Assembly (NCBI RefSeq): GCF_014696825.1 | Contig: NZ_JACJQU010000018.1 | Coordinates: forward strand, 58,688 to 122,687 | Direction: 5' to 3' | Source: Anabaena sphaerica FACHB-251 | Lineage (GTDB): Bacteria > Cyanobacteriota > Cyanobacteriia > Cyanobacteriales > Nostocaceae | Length of the DNA: 64,000 nt | Shown here: positions 1 through 7,996 of the stretch, in pieces | Layout: the number at the start of each line of letters is the position of its first letter | How positions within the stretch are numbered: position 1 is the first letter of the stretch | Position numbers and translations under genes: made by a program | Notes under the pieces: model-generated | Seen by the model: the letters and a program-made list of their open reading frames with translations, nothing else | Told to the model about the DNA's origin: nothing | Databases searched by the model: none

Positions 1-1464
1 CAAAATGTTGCATCTTTAGGATGGGATCTAGAACAGCTAATTCATGGACAAAAATTAGCAATTGACTATATTCACATCGATCCCTATGAAATTCAAGAAG
101 TAGGTAATTATGATTTAGAAGGCTTATTTATTCGCATTGGTAGTTTATTAGATCAAATCCAAGCTAAAAGAATTGTTTTGGATACAATCGAAGTTTTATT
201 TATCAGCTTTAACAATGCCTCAATTGTGCGGGCAGAATTACGGCGCTTGTTTCGTTGGCTCAAACAAAAAGGCGTAACAGCGATTATTACTGGAGAACGA
301 GGTGAAAATACTCTAACTCGGCAAGGTTTAGAAGAATACGTTTCCGATTGTGTAATTAGACTAGATCAACGAGTACAAGATGAACTTTCCACAAGACGAC
401 TACAAATTATTAAATACAGGGGTTCTCAGCATGGCACAAACGAGTATCCTTTCTTAATTACAGAAGATGGAATATCAGTTTTGCCAATTACCTCGGTTGC
501 TTTAGAGCATCAAGTGTCAACTGAGCGCATTTCCTCTGGTGTGCCTCGATTAGATACAATGCTTGGGAATGAAGGTTTCTTTCGGGGGAGTAGCATTCTA
601 ATTACAGGTACAGCTGGAACCGGGAAAAGTAGTTTTTCTGCCCATTTTGCTGCTGCCACTTGTGAGCGCAAAGAAAGATGCTTGTATCTGGCTACAGAAG
701 AGGCTCCCCAACAAATTCTGCGGAATATGAGTTCACTTGGTTTGGACTTGCAACCCTACGTTGAGCAGGGATTACTTTATTTTCAGGCAGTTCGTCCTAC
801 CGCTTACGGTTTAGAAATGCACCTGATGATGTTACACCAATACTTGCAGAAATTCAAAATCAGTACGGTGATCATTGACCCGATGAGCAATTTAACTATC
901 TCCGGTTCTGGACATCAAACCAAAATTTTCTTTATCCGGTTGATAGATTTTCTCAAGTCGCATAATATCACAGTGTTACTCACTAATCTCACTCCCGGTA
1001 ACAGTTCCTTTGAATATACAGAAATTGGTGTTTCTTCATTGATGGATACCTGGATTGATTTGCGAACAGTAGAAAGTAATGGTGAACGCAATCGAATTTT
1101 GTATATACTCAAATCCCGTGGGATGCCACACTCTAACCAGGCAAGAGAATTTCTGATTACATCTCAAGGCATTGAACTGCTGGATATATATTTAGGACAG
1201 GGTATGGTTATGACTGGTAGTGCTAGAGCTAACCAGGAGGCTCAAGAAAAATTAGCAGCTACCACACGCGAGCTATTATTAGAACGTAAAAAAAGAGAAT
1301 TGGAACGCAAAGAATTACTTATAAAATCACAAATTGCTGCCTTACAAGCAGAATTGACAGTTGAACAAGAAGAGTTTAAGATTTTAAACCAACAGGAATT
1401 TATTCATCACAACAATCTACAACAAGAACGCGAAATCATAGCTCAATTACGTAAAGCAGATTAG
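1..1464 (+). CDS. kaiC: KaiC-family circadian ATPase (5' end outside window)
   Basis: The reading frame is open from base 1, so the N-terminal part (most of the CI domain) lies upstream; 487 residues are visible. They cover the end of CI (LDTIEVLF, ITGERGE) and a complete CII domain with Walker A GTAGTGKSS at visible residue 203, Walker B-like VIIDPMSN, and the KaiC signature ILKSRGMPHSNQAREF. The two phosphorylation positions (Ser/Thr in canonical KaiC) read SS in GVSSLMDTW, as in KaiC2-type paralogues. Instead of the short KaiA-binding tail there is an extension of about 75 residues of charged coiled coil (QEKLAATTRELLLERKKREL). kaiB follows after 24 bases, and no kaiA is visible. I infer a KaiC2-like, KaiA-independent paralogue rather than the core clock KaiC. 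KaiC family membership is certain; the subtype is inferred. Confidence 0.93.
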   Translation, partial: QNVASLGWDLEQLIHGQKLAIDYIHIDPYEIQEVGNYDLEGLFIRIGSLLDQIQAKRIVLDTIEVLFISFNNASIVRAELRRLFRWLKQKGVTAIITGERGENTLTRQGLEEYVSDCVIRLDQRVQDELSTRRLQIIKYRGSQHGTNEYPFLITEDGISVLPITSVALEHQVSTERISSGVPRLDTMLGNEGFFRGSSILITGTAGTGKSSFSAHFAAATCERKERCLYLATEEAPQQILRNMSSLGLDLQPYVEQGLLYFQAVRPTAYGLEMHLMMLHQYLQKFKISTVIIDPMSNLTISGSGHQTKIFFIRLIDFLKSHNITVLLTNLTPGNSSFEYTEIGVSSLMDTWIDLRTVESNGERNRILYILKSRGMPHSNQAREFLITSQGIELLDIYLGQGMVMTGSARANQEAQEKLAATTRELLLERKKRELERKELLIKSQIAALQAELTVEQEEFKILNQQEFIHHNNLQQEREIIAQLRKAD

Positions 1465-1488
1465 TTAGAAATTAGAGGATTTTTTGTT

Positions 1489-1800
1489 ATGGAACAGTTA
1501 AATCAAAATCATCTGCCAGGCTCAGAGATTTGGCTATTACGGCTTTATATTGCTGGACAAACACCCAAATCATTGACTGCATTTGCTAACTTAAAGAAAA
1601 TTTGTGAACAAAACCTCCAGGGTCAATATCAAATTGAAGTAGTTGATTTGATTCAACATCCTCATCTGGCTCGACAAGATCAAATTCTGGCAGTTCCGAC
1701 TTTAATTCGTAAATTACCCCCTCCTATTAAGCAAATTATTGGAGATTTATCTAATACAGAAAAAGTATTGCTTGGTTTAGCCATTCAACCACTGAATTAG
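1489..1800 (+). CDS. kaiB: KaiB-family protein
   Basis: A 103-residue thioredoxin-like protein, the usual KaiB length. It matches KaiB over the whole core: [20 protein letters not shown] at the N-terminal strand/helix, [20 protein letters not shown] in the middle, then [18 protein letters not shown] near the end. KaiB is a fold-switching protein that binds the CI ring of KaiC. It lies 24 bases behind the kaiC paralogue on the same strand, so the two are probably one transcript in the order kaiC-kaiB, the reverse of the canonical kaiABC order and the order described for kaiC2B2 operons. The start ATG is preceded by TTAGAGGATTTTTTGTT, with GAGG as ribosome binding site. Confidence 0.92.
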   Translation: MEQLNQNHLPGSEIWLLRLYIAGQTPKSLTAFANLKKICEQNLQGQYQIEVVDLIQHPHLARQDQILAVPTLIRKLPPPIKQIIGDLSNTEKVLLGLAIQPLN

Positions 1801-1872
1801 AAGTAATTAGAGAGAAAAAATGTTGATGATTGAGATTCTATTGCTGATTGTTGTCTGTTGAATTCTTACCTT

Positions 1873-2094
1873 TTAATCTTCTTCCTGTGGTTTACAAGCA
1901 ATCAGGTCAATAATTCTATCTCTGAGCAAATATTCGTTTTTTTCTAGTTCATGCTCAAAATCAGCCCATTCACCATCAAGAATATACTTAAACAGTGTAT
2001 AAATTGGCTGCTGAGGTTGAACAAGTCCCTTGCTTACAAGTCGGCTTGCTCTTTCTTTGATAAATTCAATGTCGTACTTAACAACAGTATCCAT
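1873..2094 (-). CDS. DUF4327 family small protein
   Basis: A 73-residue acidic protein matching the small cyanobacterial DUF4327 family: YDIEFIKERASRLVSKGLV, QQPIYTLFKYI, and the C-terminal ELEKNEYLLRDRIIDLIA block. The family is nearly restricted to cyanobacteria and its function is unknown. No signal peptide or membrane segment is present. It is convergent with kaiB, the two stop codons being 73 bases apart, so it is not part of the kai transcript. Confidence 0.8.
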   Translation of the reverse strand: MDTVVKYDIEFIKERASRLVSKGLVQPQQPIYTLFKYILDGEWADFEHELEKNEYLLRDRIIDLIACKPQEED

Positions 2095-2179
2095 AGCTAT
2101 TTTTTTTGGTTATCCATCAAAAGATTAAAAGACAAAAAAATTTATATTAATCAAGGCGAAAATTAAACTCATGCAAGAC

Positions 2180-2485
2180 TCATGCAGGTGAAGATAAAGT
2201 TGTTGTTTTTTTATTGGCAACACCATTATTTCTCTTCAGAGAACCCAAACGAGCTAATTTCATATTGGGTAGGGGGGGATAGAAAGGAGTCAGGCCAACT
2301 TCGGCAGAACTTGGTATATTTGCATCTGTGCCAGTCTTGCCTGCCGATGGTAGCGTTTTCCCAGCGTTTCTTGCTGCACCTTCAGGAGTTATGATGGTTC
2401 CACCACAAAGTTGCTCAGAGGAAGTATCAGTTAGTTCTTCGACTAACTCAGTGATGGATAGAATAGCTGTCTTGTTAGTAAACAT
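2180..2485 (-). CDS. Putative double-glycine leader peptide precursor (RiPP/bacteriocin-like)
   Basis: A 101-residue frame whose first 29 residues resemble a double-glycine leader: a helical acidic segment ITELVEELTDTSSEQL ending in CGG, followed by a 72-residue core rich in Gly, Ala, Pro, Ser and Thr with almost no hydrophobic runs. Such leaders are cut by C39 peptidase/ABC exporters, and many cyanobacterial orphan precursors look like this. No exporter or modification enzyme lies nearby. Codon use is ordinary and the upstream in-frame stop fixes the ATG start. The core has no cysteines, so lanthionine-type modification is unlikely. It could be a non-translated frame; the leader pattern is the only positive evidence. 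Confidence 0.5.
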   Translation of the reverse strand: MFTNKTAILSITELVEELTDTSSEQLCGGTIITPEGAARNAGKTLPSAGKTGTDANIPSSAEVGLTPFYPPLPNMKLARLGSLKRNNGVANKKTTTLSSPA

Positions 2486-2680
2486 TTTATCGCCAGTTCC
2501 ATTTCACTAGACACTTGACAAGAATAAATGAAATTAATTACTTTTGGAATGAACCTTAAGAGATAATTATTTAGTTAGAGGAGCTAATCTAGAGTAGCTA
2601 ATCGCTACGCTACCGCTTACTGCTATTACCCTCTTTGTTCAATTTATTTAGGGTTTGCTGAGAAAGTCTTCTAGTGGAGG

Positions 2681-2837
2681 CTATACTGTTCGGTTAAGGA
2701 TTTTTGTAGGTTGGGTTGAACAAAGTGAAACCCAACAAACCCTTGTAAATGTTGGGTTATGCCTTCGGCACACTGCGTGAACATTCCTCAACCCAACCTA
2801 CATAATTTCATTTTTTGAGCTTAACCGACAAGTATTG
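2681..2837. repeat. MITE-like inverted-repeat element with direct-repeat flanks
   Basis: The ends are imperfect inverted repeats (CTATACTGTTCGGTTAA on the left; the right end reads CAATACTTGTCGGTTAA on the other strand). A second internal inverted pair is TGTAGGTTGGGTTGA (2705) against TCAACCCAACCTACA (about 2788-2802). The 10-base sequence CTAGTGGAGG lies directly outside both ends (2671-2680 and 2838-2847), as expected for a target-site duplication. It has no coding capacity, so it would need a transposase in trans. Confidence 0.7.
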
Positions 2838-2938
2838 CTAGTGGAGGTAGGCAACAGGGAACAGGGAACAGTTTTAAGTGTTGAGTAGGGAAAAATTTTC
2901 CTTTGAGTAAGACTCACAGGACTTACACACTGGCATAT

Positions 2939-3080
2939 TAAGTAACTTGGCACAATTAAATATAAAACCTCTCTCCAAACCTCTCCCCTACCAGGAGAGA
3001 GGCTTTGACTCCCCCTTCCCTAGCAGGGAAGGGGGTTGGGGGTTAGGTTTATATTATATTTTTTAACGCCCACTTACTTA
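2939..3080. repeat. MITE-like element, TAAGTAAGT family (copy 1)
   Basis: The right end reads TTAACGCCCACTTACTTA and the left end TTAAGTAACTTGGC. These are imperfect inverted repeats sharing TAAGTAA-T-GGC. The same ends recur at 10422-10570, and one end recurs near 18800. The interior here is a C/G-rich block (CCTCTCCAAACCTCTCCCC and AGGGAAGGGGGTTGGGGG) also found inside another repeat family at 6116, 23331 and 29487. This suggests the interior modules are exchanged between families. Confidence 0.6.
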
Positions 3081-3218
3081 GCGTTTCCTAATCACATGAG
3101 TTATATCATACAGGACTTACGCAAAACAGAACGGAAGTAGGGGTAATACCGCAACGGGCAAGCAAGCTACATGAATTACCTCTACCCAAGAATCAGGTTT
3201 TGAGTTCAATCTTGCGTA

Positions 3219-3446
3219 ATACCAATTTTATGTGAGGCTGCACAGAATGATGACATCAATAGACATCTGGTGGTAATTAAATGTGCGTGGTTTGAAACCC
3301 TTGTAGAGACGTTCCGGCGGAACGTCTCTACCATATTTCCGGAGAGGTCTAATAGACTTGTCCATCTTTATCTGTGTTTATCTGCGTTTATCTGCGGTCA
3401 ATTATTCTTGATATCTTATTCTATGCAACTTCATATCAATTTGGTA
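3219..3446. repeat. TACCAA-family MITE nested in the outer MITE
   Basis: The left end is ATACCAATTTTATGTGAGG and the right end, read on the other strand, is TACCAAATTGATATGAAG; the match continues through TGCA-AGAAT on both sides. A TA dinucleotide flanks both ends (3217-3218 and 3447-3448), consistent with a TA target-site duplication of the IS630/Tc1-mariner type. The same terminal sequence appears at 63899, in front of what looks like an IS630-type transposase start, the likely source of mobilising enzyme. An AGAC-family MITE sits inside it (3261-3350). Confidence 0.7.
3261..3350. repeat. AGAC-family MITE (copy 1, innermost of the nest)
   Basis: A 90-base element with ends AGACATCTGGTGG and, inverted, AGACCTCTCCGG. 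It carries a central perfect palindrome GAGACGTTCCGGCGGAACGTCTC. The trinucleotide AAT sits on both sides. Other copies are at 7741-7899 (internally expanded), 10703-10792 and 23091-23178. Confidence 0.75.
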
Positions 3447-3455
3447 TAAGTTCTG

Positions 3456-5324
3456 TTATTGATGAGAAATCATACTTCTGATTTTATCTACATCTGCCAT
3501 AATCAATACGACTCCTTCTATTTTTTTGTCGATTAGGGGAGTGAGAGCGACATAACATTTGATTTGTCTGCCACGGCGATTAGTAGTGTCTAAAATCATT
3601 TCTTGGAAATCTGTTTTACCTGCTAGGATTTCGCAGATTGGCGATCGCAAATCTTCCACAGGCAACCCAATATCTAAGATAAACAGAGACTTATTTATAA
3701 CTTCATCATTCCGTAAGCCCCATAAATCTTCTACTAAATGATGCCAAATTAAAATGTTAAAATTTTTGTCAATGACAAGCATTCCTGTTTGCAAACTTTT
3801 GAGAATGGAAGTGATAAAAATATTGCTACGGTTAATTTCTAACGTGCGATCGCTTAACTCATAATTGATTGTCTGTAATTCCTCATTGGCAGATTGTAGT
3901 TCTTCATTCATTGTTTCCAGTTCTTGATTGGTAGACTGGAGTTCTTCGTTAGTAGTTTCTAATTCTTCATTAGTAGACTGAAGTTCTTCGTTAGTGGTTT
4001 CTAATTCTTCATTAGTAGACTGAAGTTCTTCGTTGGTGGTTTCTAAATCTTGCTGAGAACGTTGCAGTGCTTCTTGAAGTTGAATATAACGGGTGACATC
4101 ATTAAAGGTGATGCTGACACCTAATAAGCTGAAATTATCGTCTTCCAGAGGTGTAATCCGCACATCCAAATATTGCTTTTCTGAGTTAGATACATAGCGT
4201 TCTACATTTGTGATATTGATGGGACGGCGTTCTTTATATGCTCTTTCAATCAGCGATCGCAACTCTATGGGTCGATAGGAAAGTTCCAAATCCTGAAATG
4301 GACGATCTAAATCCCTCTTTGAAAGACCAAACAAAGTGCGGGCTGGCTCGTTAAGCATCACTAATACACCATCAATATTAATGACTATTTCTGCCACTGG
4401 GACTGCATCAAAGGCTAACTCTCGCAGTCGAATGTGTTTAGATAAACCACGGCTAGAGTCATCTTCTGGTGAATCTGGAATCTCCAAGAGGCGATCGCGT
4501 ATATTTGGTGATGATATCTTAGTAAAGATCCGGTTTTTCAAGTCTACAGAGGTGAATAAATTGGAATACATCAACAGCATCTCTGCTTTACCTAAAAACA
4601 GATAGCCAGTATCATTCAAGGCAAAATGAAAACGAGCCATTATTCGCCCTTGAACCTCAGAATTGAAATACATCAACGTGTTGCGACACACCAGCAAATC
4701 TAACCGAGAAATCGGCGCATCTAGAAATAAATTATGACGACCAAAAATCACACAACGACGCAAGTCTTGACGGAATATATAATTATTCCCCACTAAATCA
4801 AAATATTTATCCCGTAGTTCCGTGGGTACAGTATCGAGATCTTTGGCTAAATATACAGCTTGACGAGCTTGGTTGAGAGCCTCTTCATCAATATCTGTAG
4901 CATAAATTTTGACTCGCTGACGAAAATCTTCTGCTCCCAATGCTTCAGCCAACAGTATTGCTATAGTATAAGCTTCTTCTCCAGATGCACAACCAGCAGA
5001 CCAAATACGAATCTGCTCACTATTCTTTTTCCTTTTAATGATATTAGGAATGACTTTATTTCCTAAATATTCCCAAGTAGAAGCATCTCGAAAAAAATCA
5101 GTTACATTAATCAAAATAGTATTGAACAAATAATTAAATTCTTCTGGGTGAACTTCTAGATAGTCTACATAATCATTAAAGTTATCTATGCTTAGTGATT
5201 GTAGGCGCTTATTTACTCTACGCAGCAAAGTTGAACGCTTATAGCCAGTGAAATCAAAACCCCGATTTTGTCTGACATGAATTAGGAGATTTTCAAAGTT
5301 GTGGTTTTTTTCTGAGGAATTCAT
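3456..5324 (-). CDS. CheR-type methyltransferase with two PAS domains and a coiled-coil repeat
   Basis: A 622-residue cytoplasmic protein. Residues about 10-65 are the CheR N-terminal helical domain (GYKRSTLLRRVNKRL). Residues about 70-265 form the SAM-dependent methyltransferase, with binding motif RIWSAGCASGEEAYTIA and the CheR-typical FGRHNLF and LLVCRNTLMYF. A PAS domain follows at about 295-410, then about 85 residues of near-perfect heptad coiled coil built from alternating ETTNEELQST units, then a second PAS domain to the C-terminus. CheB-CheR-PAS-kinase fusions are common in cyanobacteria, but here neither CheB nor a kinase is attached, and no chemoreceptor gene is in the window. The coiled coil probably dimerises the sensor halves. 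The methylation target is unknown. Confidence 0.88.
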   Translation of the reverse strand: MNSSEKNHNFENLLIHVRQNRGFDFTGYKRSTLLRRVNKRLQSLSIDNFNDYVDYLEVHPEEFNYLFNTILINVTDFFRDASTWEYLGNKVIPNIIKRKKNSEQIRIWSAGCASGEEAYTIAILLAEALGAEDFRQRVKIYATDIDEEALNQARQAVYLAKDLDTVPTELRDKYFDLVGNNYIFRQDLRRCVIFGRHNLFLDAPISRLDLLVCRNTLMYFNSEVQGRIMARFHFALNDTGYLFLGKAEMLLMYSNLFTSVDLKNRIFTKISSPNIRDRLLEIPDSPEDDSSRGLSKHIRLRELAFDAVPVAEIVINIDGVLVMLNEPARTLFGLSKRDLDRPFQDLELSYRPIELRSLIERAYKERRPINITNVERYVSNSEKQYLDVRITPLEDDNFSLLGVSITFNDVTRYIQLQEALQRSQQDLETTNEELQSTNEELETTNEELQSTNEELETTNEELQSTNQELETMNEELQSANEELQTINYELSDRTLEINRSNIFITSILKSLQTGMLVIDKNFNILIWHHLVEDLWGLRNDEVINKSLFILDIGLPVEDLRSPICEILAGKTDFQEMILDTTNRRGRQIKCYVALTPLIDKKIEGVVLIMADVDKIRSMISHQ

Positions 5325-6281
5325 AGGATAAAAAATGCAGAATCAGATTTCAATATGTTTTGGTGTTTTATGCGGAGTAAGCATAATTTCAATGACAAGC
5401 AATTAGTGTTTCACTCTTTTCTGTATACAAAATTAAAACCACACTACCAGTAAACTAGACTCACATCTTGCACCAGGCGACTGGAAGTCACGGCTATACA
5501 TACAAAACCCACCTGCGTGGGTTTCAAACCCTTGATTTTCCGTGAGTCCGTGCAGACGGACTTACTTCGTATAGCAGTATCTTTCTAATCACCAGGGCTT
5601 GGTGCAAGATGTGAGTAGACTTAGTAATCTAACATCATCAAAATTAAGAAAACCGTACCCTAATTTTAAAATCAACCTCAATTTATTCATTTTTTCCAAA
5701 CTTTTAAGCATTATTCATAATCAATATAACTCTTGGAAATCGTTACATCTTAATACTTTCAATCATGGTAATTTAAGGATATGCCCTACAGGAAATTTCA
5801 TCTTTTAGTACCCCATTACATTACATATCATTTCTTGCTGCCAATAATGGAAAAATCTACAATCCTTTATAATAACGGAAACTTTTACTCTATTTATATA
5901 TTAATTTTTTGTAGCAATTTCATCTAATTTTTATTATTTTATAGAATTTTCTACGACTTATGCAAGTGTCACATCCAACATCTCTTGTAGAATGCCTCAG
6001 ACTGCACGAATCCTGTCAAGAAACAGCTAAATTCTTCAAATTCCCCCTTTTTAAGGGTGAGTTAGGGGGATCTGAAGATATTTGATACATCAAAAAAGAC
6101 TTTTAAAACGTCCTCTTAGAGGATGTTTTAAAAGTTTTGAATGTATAAATAAACCCCTCTCCAAACCTCTCCCCGACGCGGGGAGAGGCTTTGAAACCCC
6201 CATTTCCTCGTAGGGAAGGGGGGAAGGGGGGTTAGGTTGCCGAAGATTATTGGTTTCATCTAATACTTTTCAAACAACCTC
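5325..6281. other. 957-base intergenic region with repeat elements
   Basis: It holds a MITE-like element at 5459-5616. From about 5950 it holds a diverged half copy of the AGGACTTACGCAA family (ACGACTTATGCAAGTGTCAC). From 6116 an AGAGG-family element runs into the end of the next gene. The segment 6098-6137 is a near-perfect palindrome of two AGAGG-type ends head to head (ACTTTTAAAACGTCCTCT then AGAGGATGTTTTAAAAGT), suggesting a second element once abutted the first. The short open frames here are not convincing genes. Confidence 0.65.
5459..5616. repeat. MITE-like element with 17-base perfect terminal inverted repeats
   Basis: ACTCACATCTTGCACCA (5459-5475) is exactly complementary in reverse to TGGTGCAAGATGTGAGT (5600-5616). 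The interior holds a second hairpin, CGTGAGTCCGTGCAGACGGACTTACT, and the phrase GTGGGTTTCAAACCCTTGA, which is shared in part with the AGAC-family MITEs. The pentamer TAGAC occurs at both borders, but overlapping the repeat ends, so the target duplication is unclear. Confidence 0.65.
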
Positions 6282-6285
6282 TTAG
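6116..6285. repeat. AGAGG-family MITE (copy A) overlapping the ppk2 stop codon
   Basis: The ends are TTAGAGGATGTTTTAAAAGT and, inverted, TAAGAGGTTGTTTGAAAAGT: diverged inverted repeats. The interior is the C/G-rich CCCCTCTCCAAACCTCTCC block. Two more copies of about 165-170 bases lie at 23331-23493 and 29487-29657. Read on the minus strand, the TAA that opens the element is also the stop codon of the ppk2 gene. Confidence 0.75.
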
Positions 6286-7154
6286 TCAATTTCACTTTCT
6301 AGCATTTTTTTAGCTTCTAAAAGCTTCTGCTTATACTCTTCACTAACAATAGGATATTGTAAATTTAATTCTCTTAATTTAGCGCAGATAATTTCCGAGA
6401 CAACCAAACGTGTAAACCACTTGCGATCAGCAGGAATAATATGCCAAGGAGACCATTCCGTGCTAGTGTGGTTAAAAACATCCTCATAAGCCATCATGTA
6501 ATCATCCCAAAATGCACGTTCTCGCACATCGTTAGCCGAAAATTTCCAATTTTTTTCAGGTGATTCAATTCTGTCTAAAAAACGTTTTTTCTGTTCTTTT
6601 TTCGAGACATTGAGAAAAAACTTGAGAACAATAATCCCATTATTTACCAAATATTTTTCAAAATTATTAATTTCCTCAAAACGCTGCTGCCATATTTGAT
6701 TACCATCACCAATATAGTGAAGTTTTTGTTTTTCCAGAATTTCTGGATGTACGCGCACCACCAGTAATTCTTCATAATATGAACGGTTAAATATACCAAT
6801 TCTCCCCCGTTCTGGTAAAGCCTTCATCGAGCGCCACAGGTAATCATGATCTAATTCTTCATCACTGGGTGCTTTGAAACTAAAAACCTGACATCCTTGA
6901 GGATTTACCCCAGACATCACGTGTTTAATAGTGCTATCTTTGCCAGCAGCATCCATCGCTTGAAAAATAATCAGCAAAGCATAAGTATTTTGAGCATAGA
7001 GAATATTTTGATAATTAGCTAATTCTTTAATACCTGCCTTTAATTTTATTTTCGCCTCCGCTTCTTCATGAAATTCAGCTTTATAACTTGGGTCATAATC
7101 ATTTATTAAAGAAATCTTAGCCCCAGGATAAACAATAAAAGGATCATGATTCAT
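6282..7154 (-). CDS. ppk2: Polyphosphate kinase 2 family enzyme
   Basis: A 290-residue PPK2-family protein, which transfers phosphate between polyphosphate and nucleotides in the cytoplasm. The Walker A loop is [18 protein letters not shown], the Walker B/lid region is [13 protein letters not shown] with following VVRVHPE, and the C-terminal block [19 protein letters not shown] is typical of the family. Single-domain length and these motifs fit the PPK2 enzymes that phosphorylate AMP and/or ADP; which one cannot be read from the sequence. The frame stays open upstream with a TTG, but the ATG at 7154 is preceded by AAGGTG at good spacing and begins the family-like part ([11 protein letters not shown]). 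It is probably co-transcribed with the upstream membrane protein (7196-7666). Its stop codon coincides with the end of a MITE. Confidence 0.92.
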   Translation of the reverse strand: MNHDPFIVYPGAKISLINDYDPSYKAEFHEEAEAKIKLKAGIKELANYQNILYAQNTYALLIIFQAMDAAGKDSTIKHVMSGVNPQGCQVFSFKAPSDEELDHDYLWRSMKALPERGRIGIFNRSYYEELLVVRVHPEILEKQKLHYIGDGNQIWQQRFEEINNFEKYLVNNGIIVLKFFLNVSKKEQKKRFLDRIESPEKNWKFSANDVRERAFWDDYMMAYEDVFNHTSTEWSPWHIIPADRKWFTRLVVSEIICAKLRELNLQYPIVSEEYKQKLLEAKKMLESEID

Positions 7155-7195
7155 CTGCAATAGCACCTTAGTACAACTCAACTCTGAAATTGTGT

Positions 7196-7666
7196 CTAAC
7201 TTTTGTGGTAATGACGCATTACTTCTCTACCAATTATAAACATTCCTGTCACACCCAGACAAACACACCCTATATATGGATACCAATATTTTCCTATTTG
7301 CTCAACTGTACTTAATTCCGGATGTAAGGTATTTATGTACAGTAATAATACCAGAATCATCAACGCCCCAAAGCCGACAAAAGTTAGACCAATATAAATC
7401 CTTGCGGGTTGCAGTTCAAAATCGCTAATATTTTTAATATCGATTGCGGCTAAATCCTGAAGTAATTCTTCTGCTAAAAATGATGTTAATTGCAATTTTT
7501 TACTCATTTTTGGCGGTAAAATCGAACTGAGTGTAGCTACAGTGGGGCGACGTAGCCAAGCCTCAGTATCTCGTAACAATTCTAGAGGCTGACGGCTATT
7601 TGTTGTTTGAGCAAGTTTGTTATTATCTGTAGCAGTTGGGGTAGTAGCTTTGCTTTCACGGTTCAT
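7196..7666 (-). CDS. Uncharacterised two-helix membrane protein
   Basis: A 156-residue protein with a polar, Thr/Asn-rich N-terminal 30 residues, an amphipathic central part ([20 protein letters not shown]) and two membrane helices near the C-terminus ([20 protein letters not shown] and [19 protein letters not shown]). I do not recognise a named family. It sits about 40 bases upstream of ppk2 on the same strand and is probably in the same transcript, which may hint at membrane-linked polyphosphate or phosphate physiology. That is only an inference. Confidence 0.7.
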   Translation of the reverse strand: MNRESKATTPTATDNNKLAQTTNSRQPLELLRDTEAWLRRPTVATLSSILPPKMSKKLQLTSFLAEELLQDLAAIDIKNISDFELQPARIYIGLTFVGFGALMILVLLLYINTLHPELSTVEQIGKYWYPYIGCVCLGVTGMFIIGREVMRHYHKS

Positions 7667-7740
7667 ACCTACTATGGCTGATGATAACCAAGAATATCCA
7701 CTAGCCTAGCGGATTTTCATGGGATTGGTGATAACTCAAT

Positions 7741-7899
7741 AGACATCTGGTGGTAATTAAATGTGCGTGGTTTGAAACCCTTGTAGAGACGTTCCGCCGG
7801 AACTTGTAGAGACGTTCCGCCGGAATTTGTAGAGACGTTCCGCCGGAACTTGTAGAGACGTTCCGCCGGAACGTCTCTACCATATTTCCGGAGAGGTCT
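7741..7899. repeat. AGAC-family MITE (copy 2) with an amplified internal unit
   Basis: It has the same ends as the 90-base copy, with AAT on both sides, but is 159 bases long. The internal GTAGAGACGTTCCGCCGGAA unit (about 23 bases with spacer CTT or TTT) is repeated four times instead of once. The amplification keeps the inverted-repeat potential of every unit. The open frames crossing it are repeat artefacts. Confidence 0.78.
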
Positions 7900-7910
7900 A
7901 ATAATTAAGT

Positions 7911-7996
7911 TGAAACTTATCAGTGATACAGCACTTTGCGTAGCGGCTAGGTACAAGAGGTCAGTTAGTCGCGCAAAGTGCTGGAACTGACAACTT
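7911..7996. repeat. Long inverted repeat downstream of the peroxiredoxin gene
   Basis: CAGCACTTTGCG (7929-7940) pairs with CGCAAAGTGCTG (7972-7983), and the pairing continues outward with interruptions (TCAGT with ACTGA, AAGTT with AACTT). The element ends at the stop codon of the minus-strand peroxiredoxin gene and could serve as its transcript-end hairpin. The sequence resembles dispersed cyanobacterial repeats, so origin and role are uncertain. Confidence 0.55.

Larger units (their letters stand above)
2486..3455. other. 970-base gene-free stretch made mainly of MITE-like repeats
   Basis: No credible coding frame is present. From about 2671 onward the region is occupied by three adjacent inverted-repeat elements (about 2681-2837, 2939-3080 and 3111-3455), the last containing two further elements nested inside it. 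The leftmost 185 bases (2486-2670) hold the presumed promoter region of the minus-strand leader-peptide gene, and I see no other structure there. Confidence 0.75.
3111..3455. repeat. MITE, AGGACTTACGCAA family, interrupted by nested elements
   Basis: The left end is CAGGACTTACGCAA (3111-3124). The right end is split: TTGCGTA at 3212-3218 and AAGTTCTG at 3449-3455 are separated by the TACCAA element at 3219-3446. Rejoining them gives TTGCGTAAGTTCTG, the inverted complement of the left end with one mismatch. The right end stops one base before the stop codon of the CheR gene. Full-length relatives lie at 10822-10944 and 22954-23049. Confidence 0.75.

Noticed and set aside
5599..5808. A 69-codon frame downstream of the 17-base inverted-repeat element
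   Set aside because: It starts inside the terminal repeat, is A/T-rich with poor codon use and has no similarity I can recognise.
7701..7956. Two overlapping frames with repeated ETFRRNVST/VPAERLYKF units
   Set aside because: They translate the amplified palindromic core of the AGAC MITE at 7741-7899 and have no independent coding signal.
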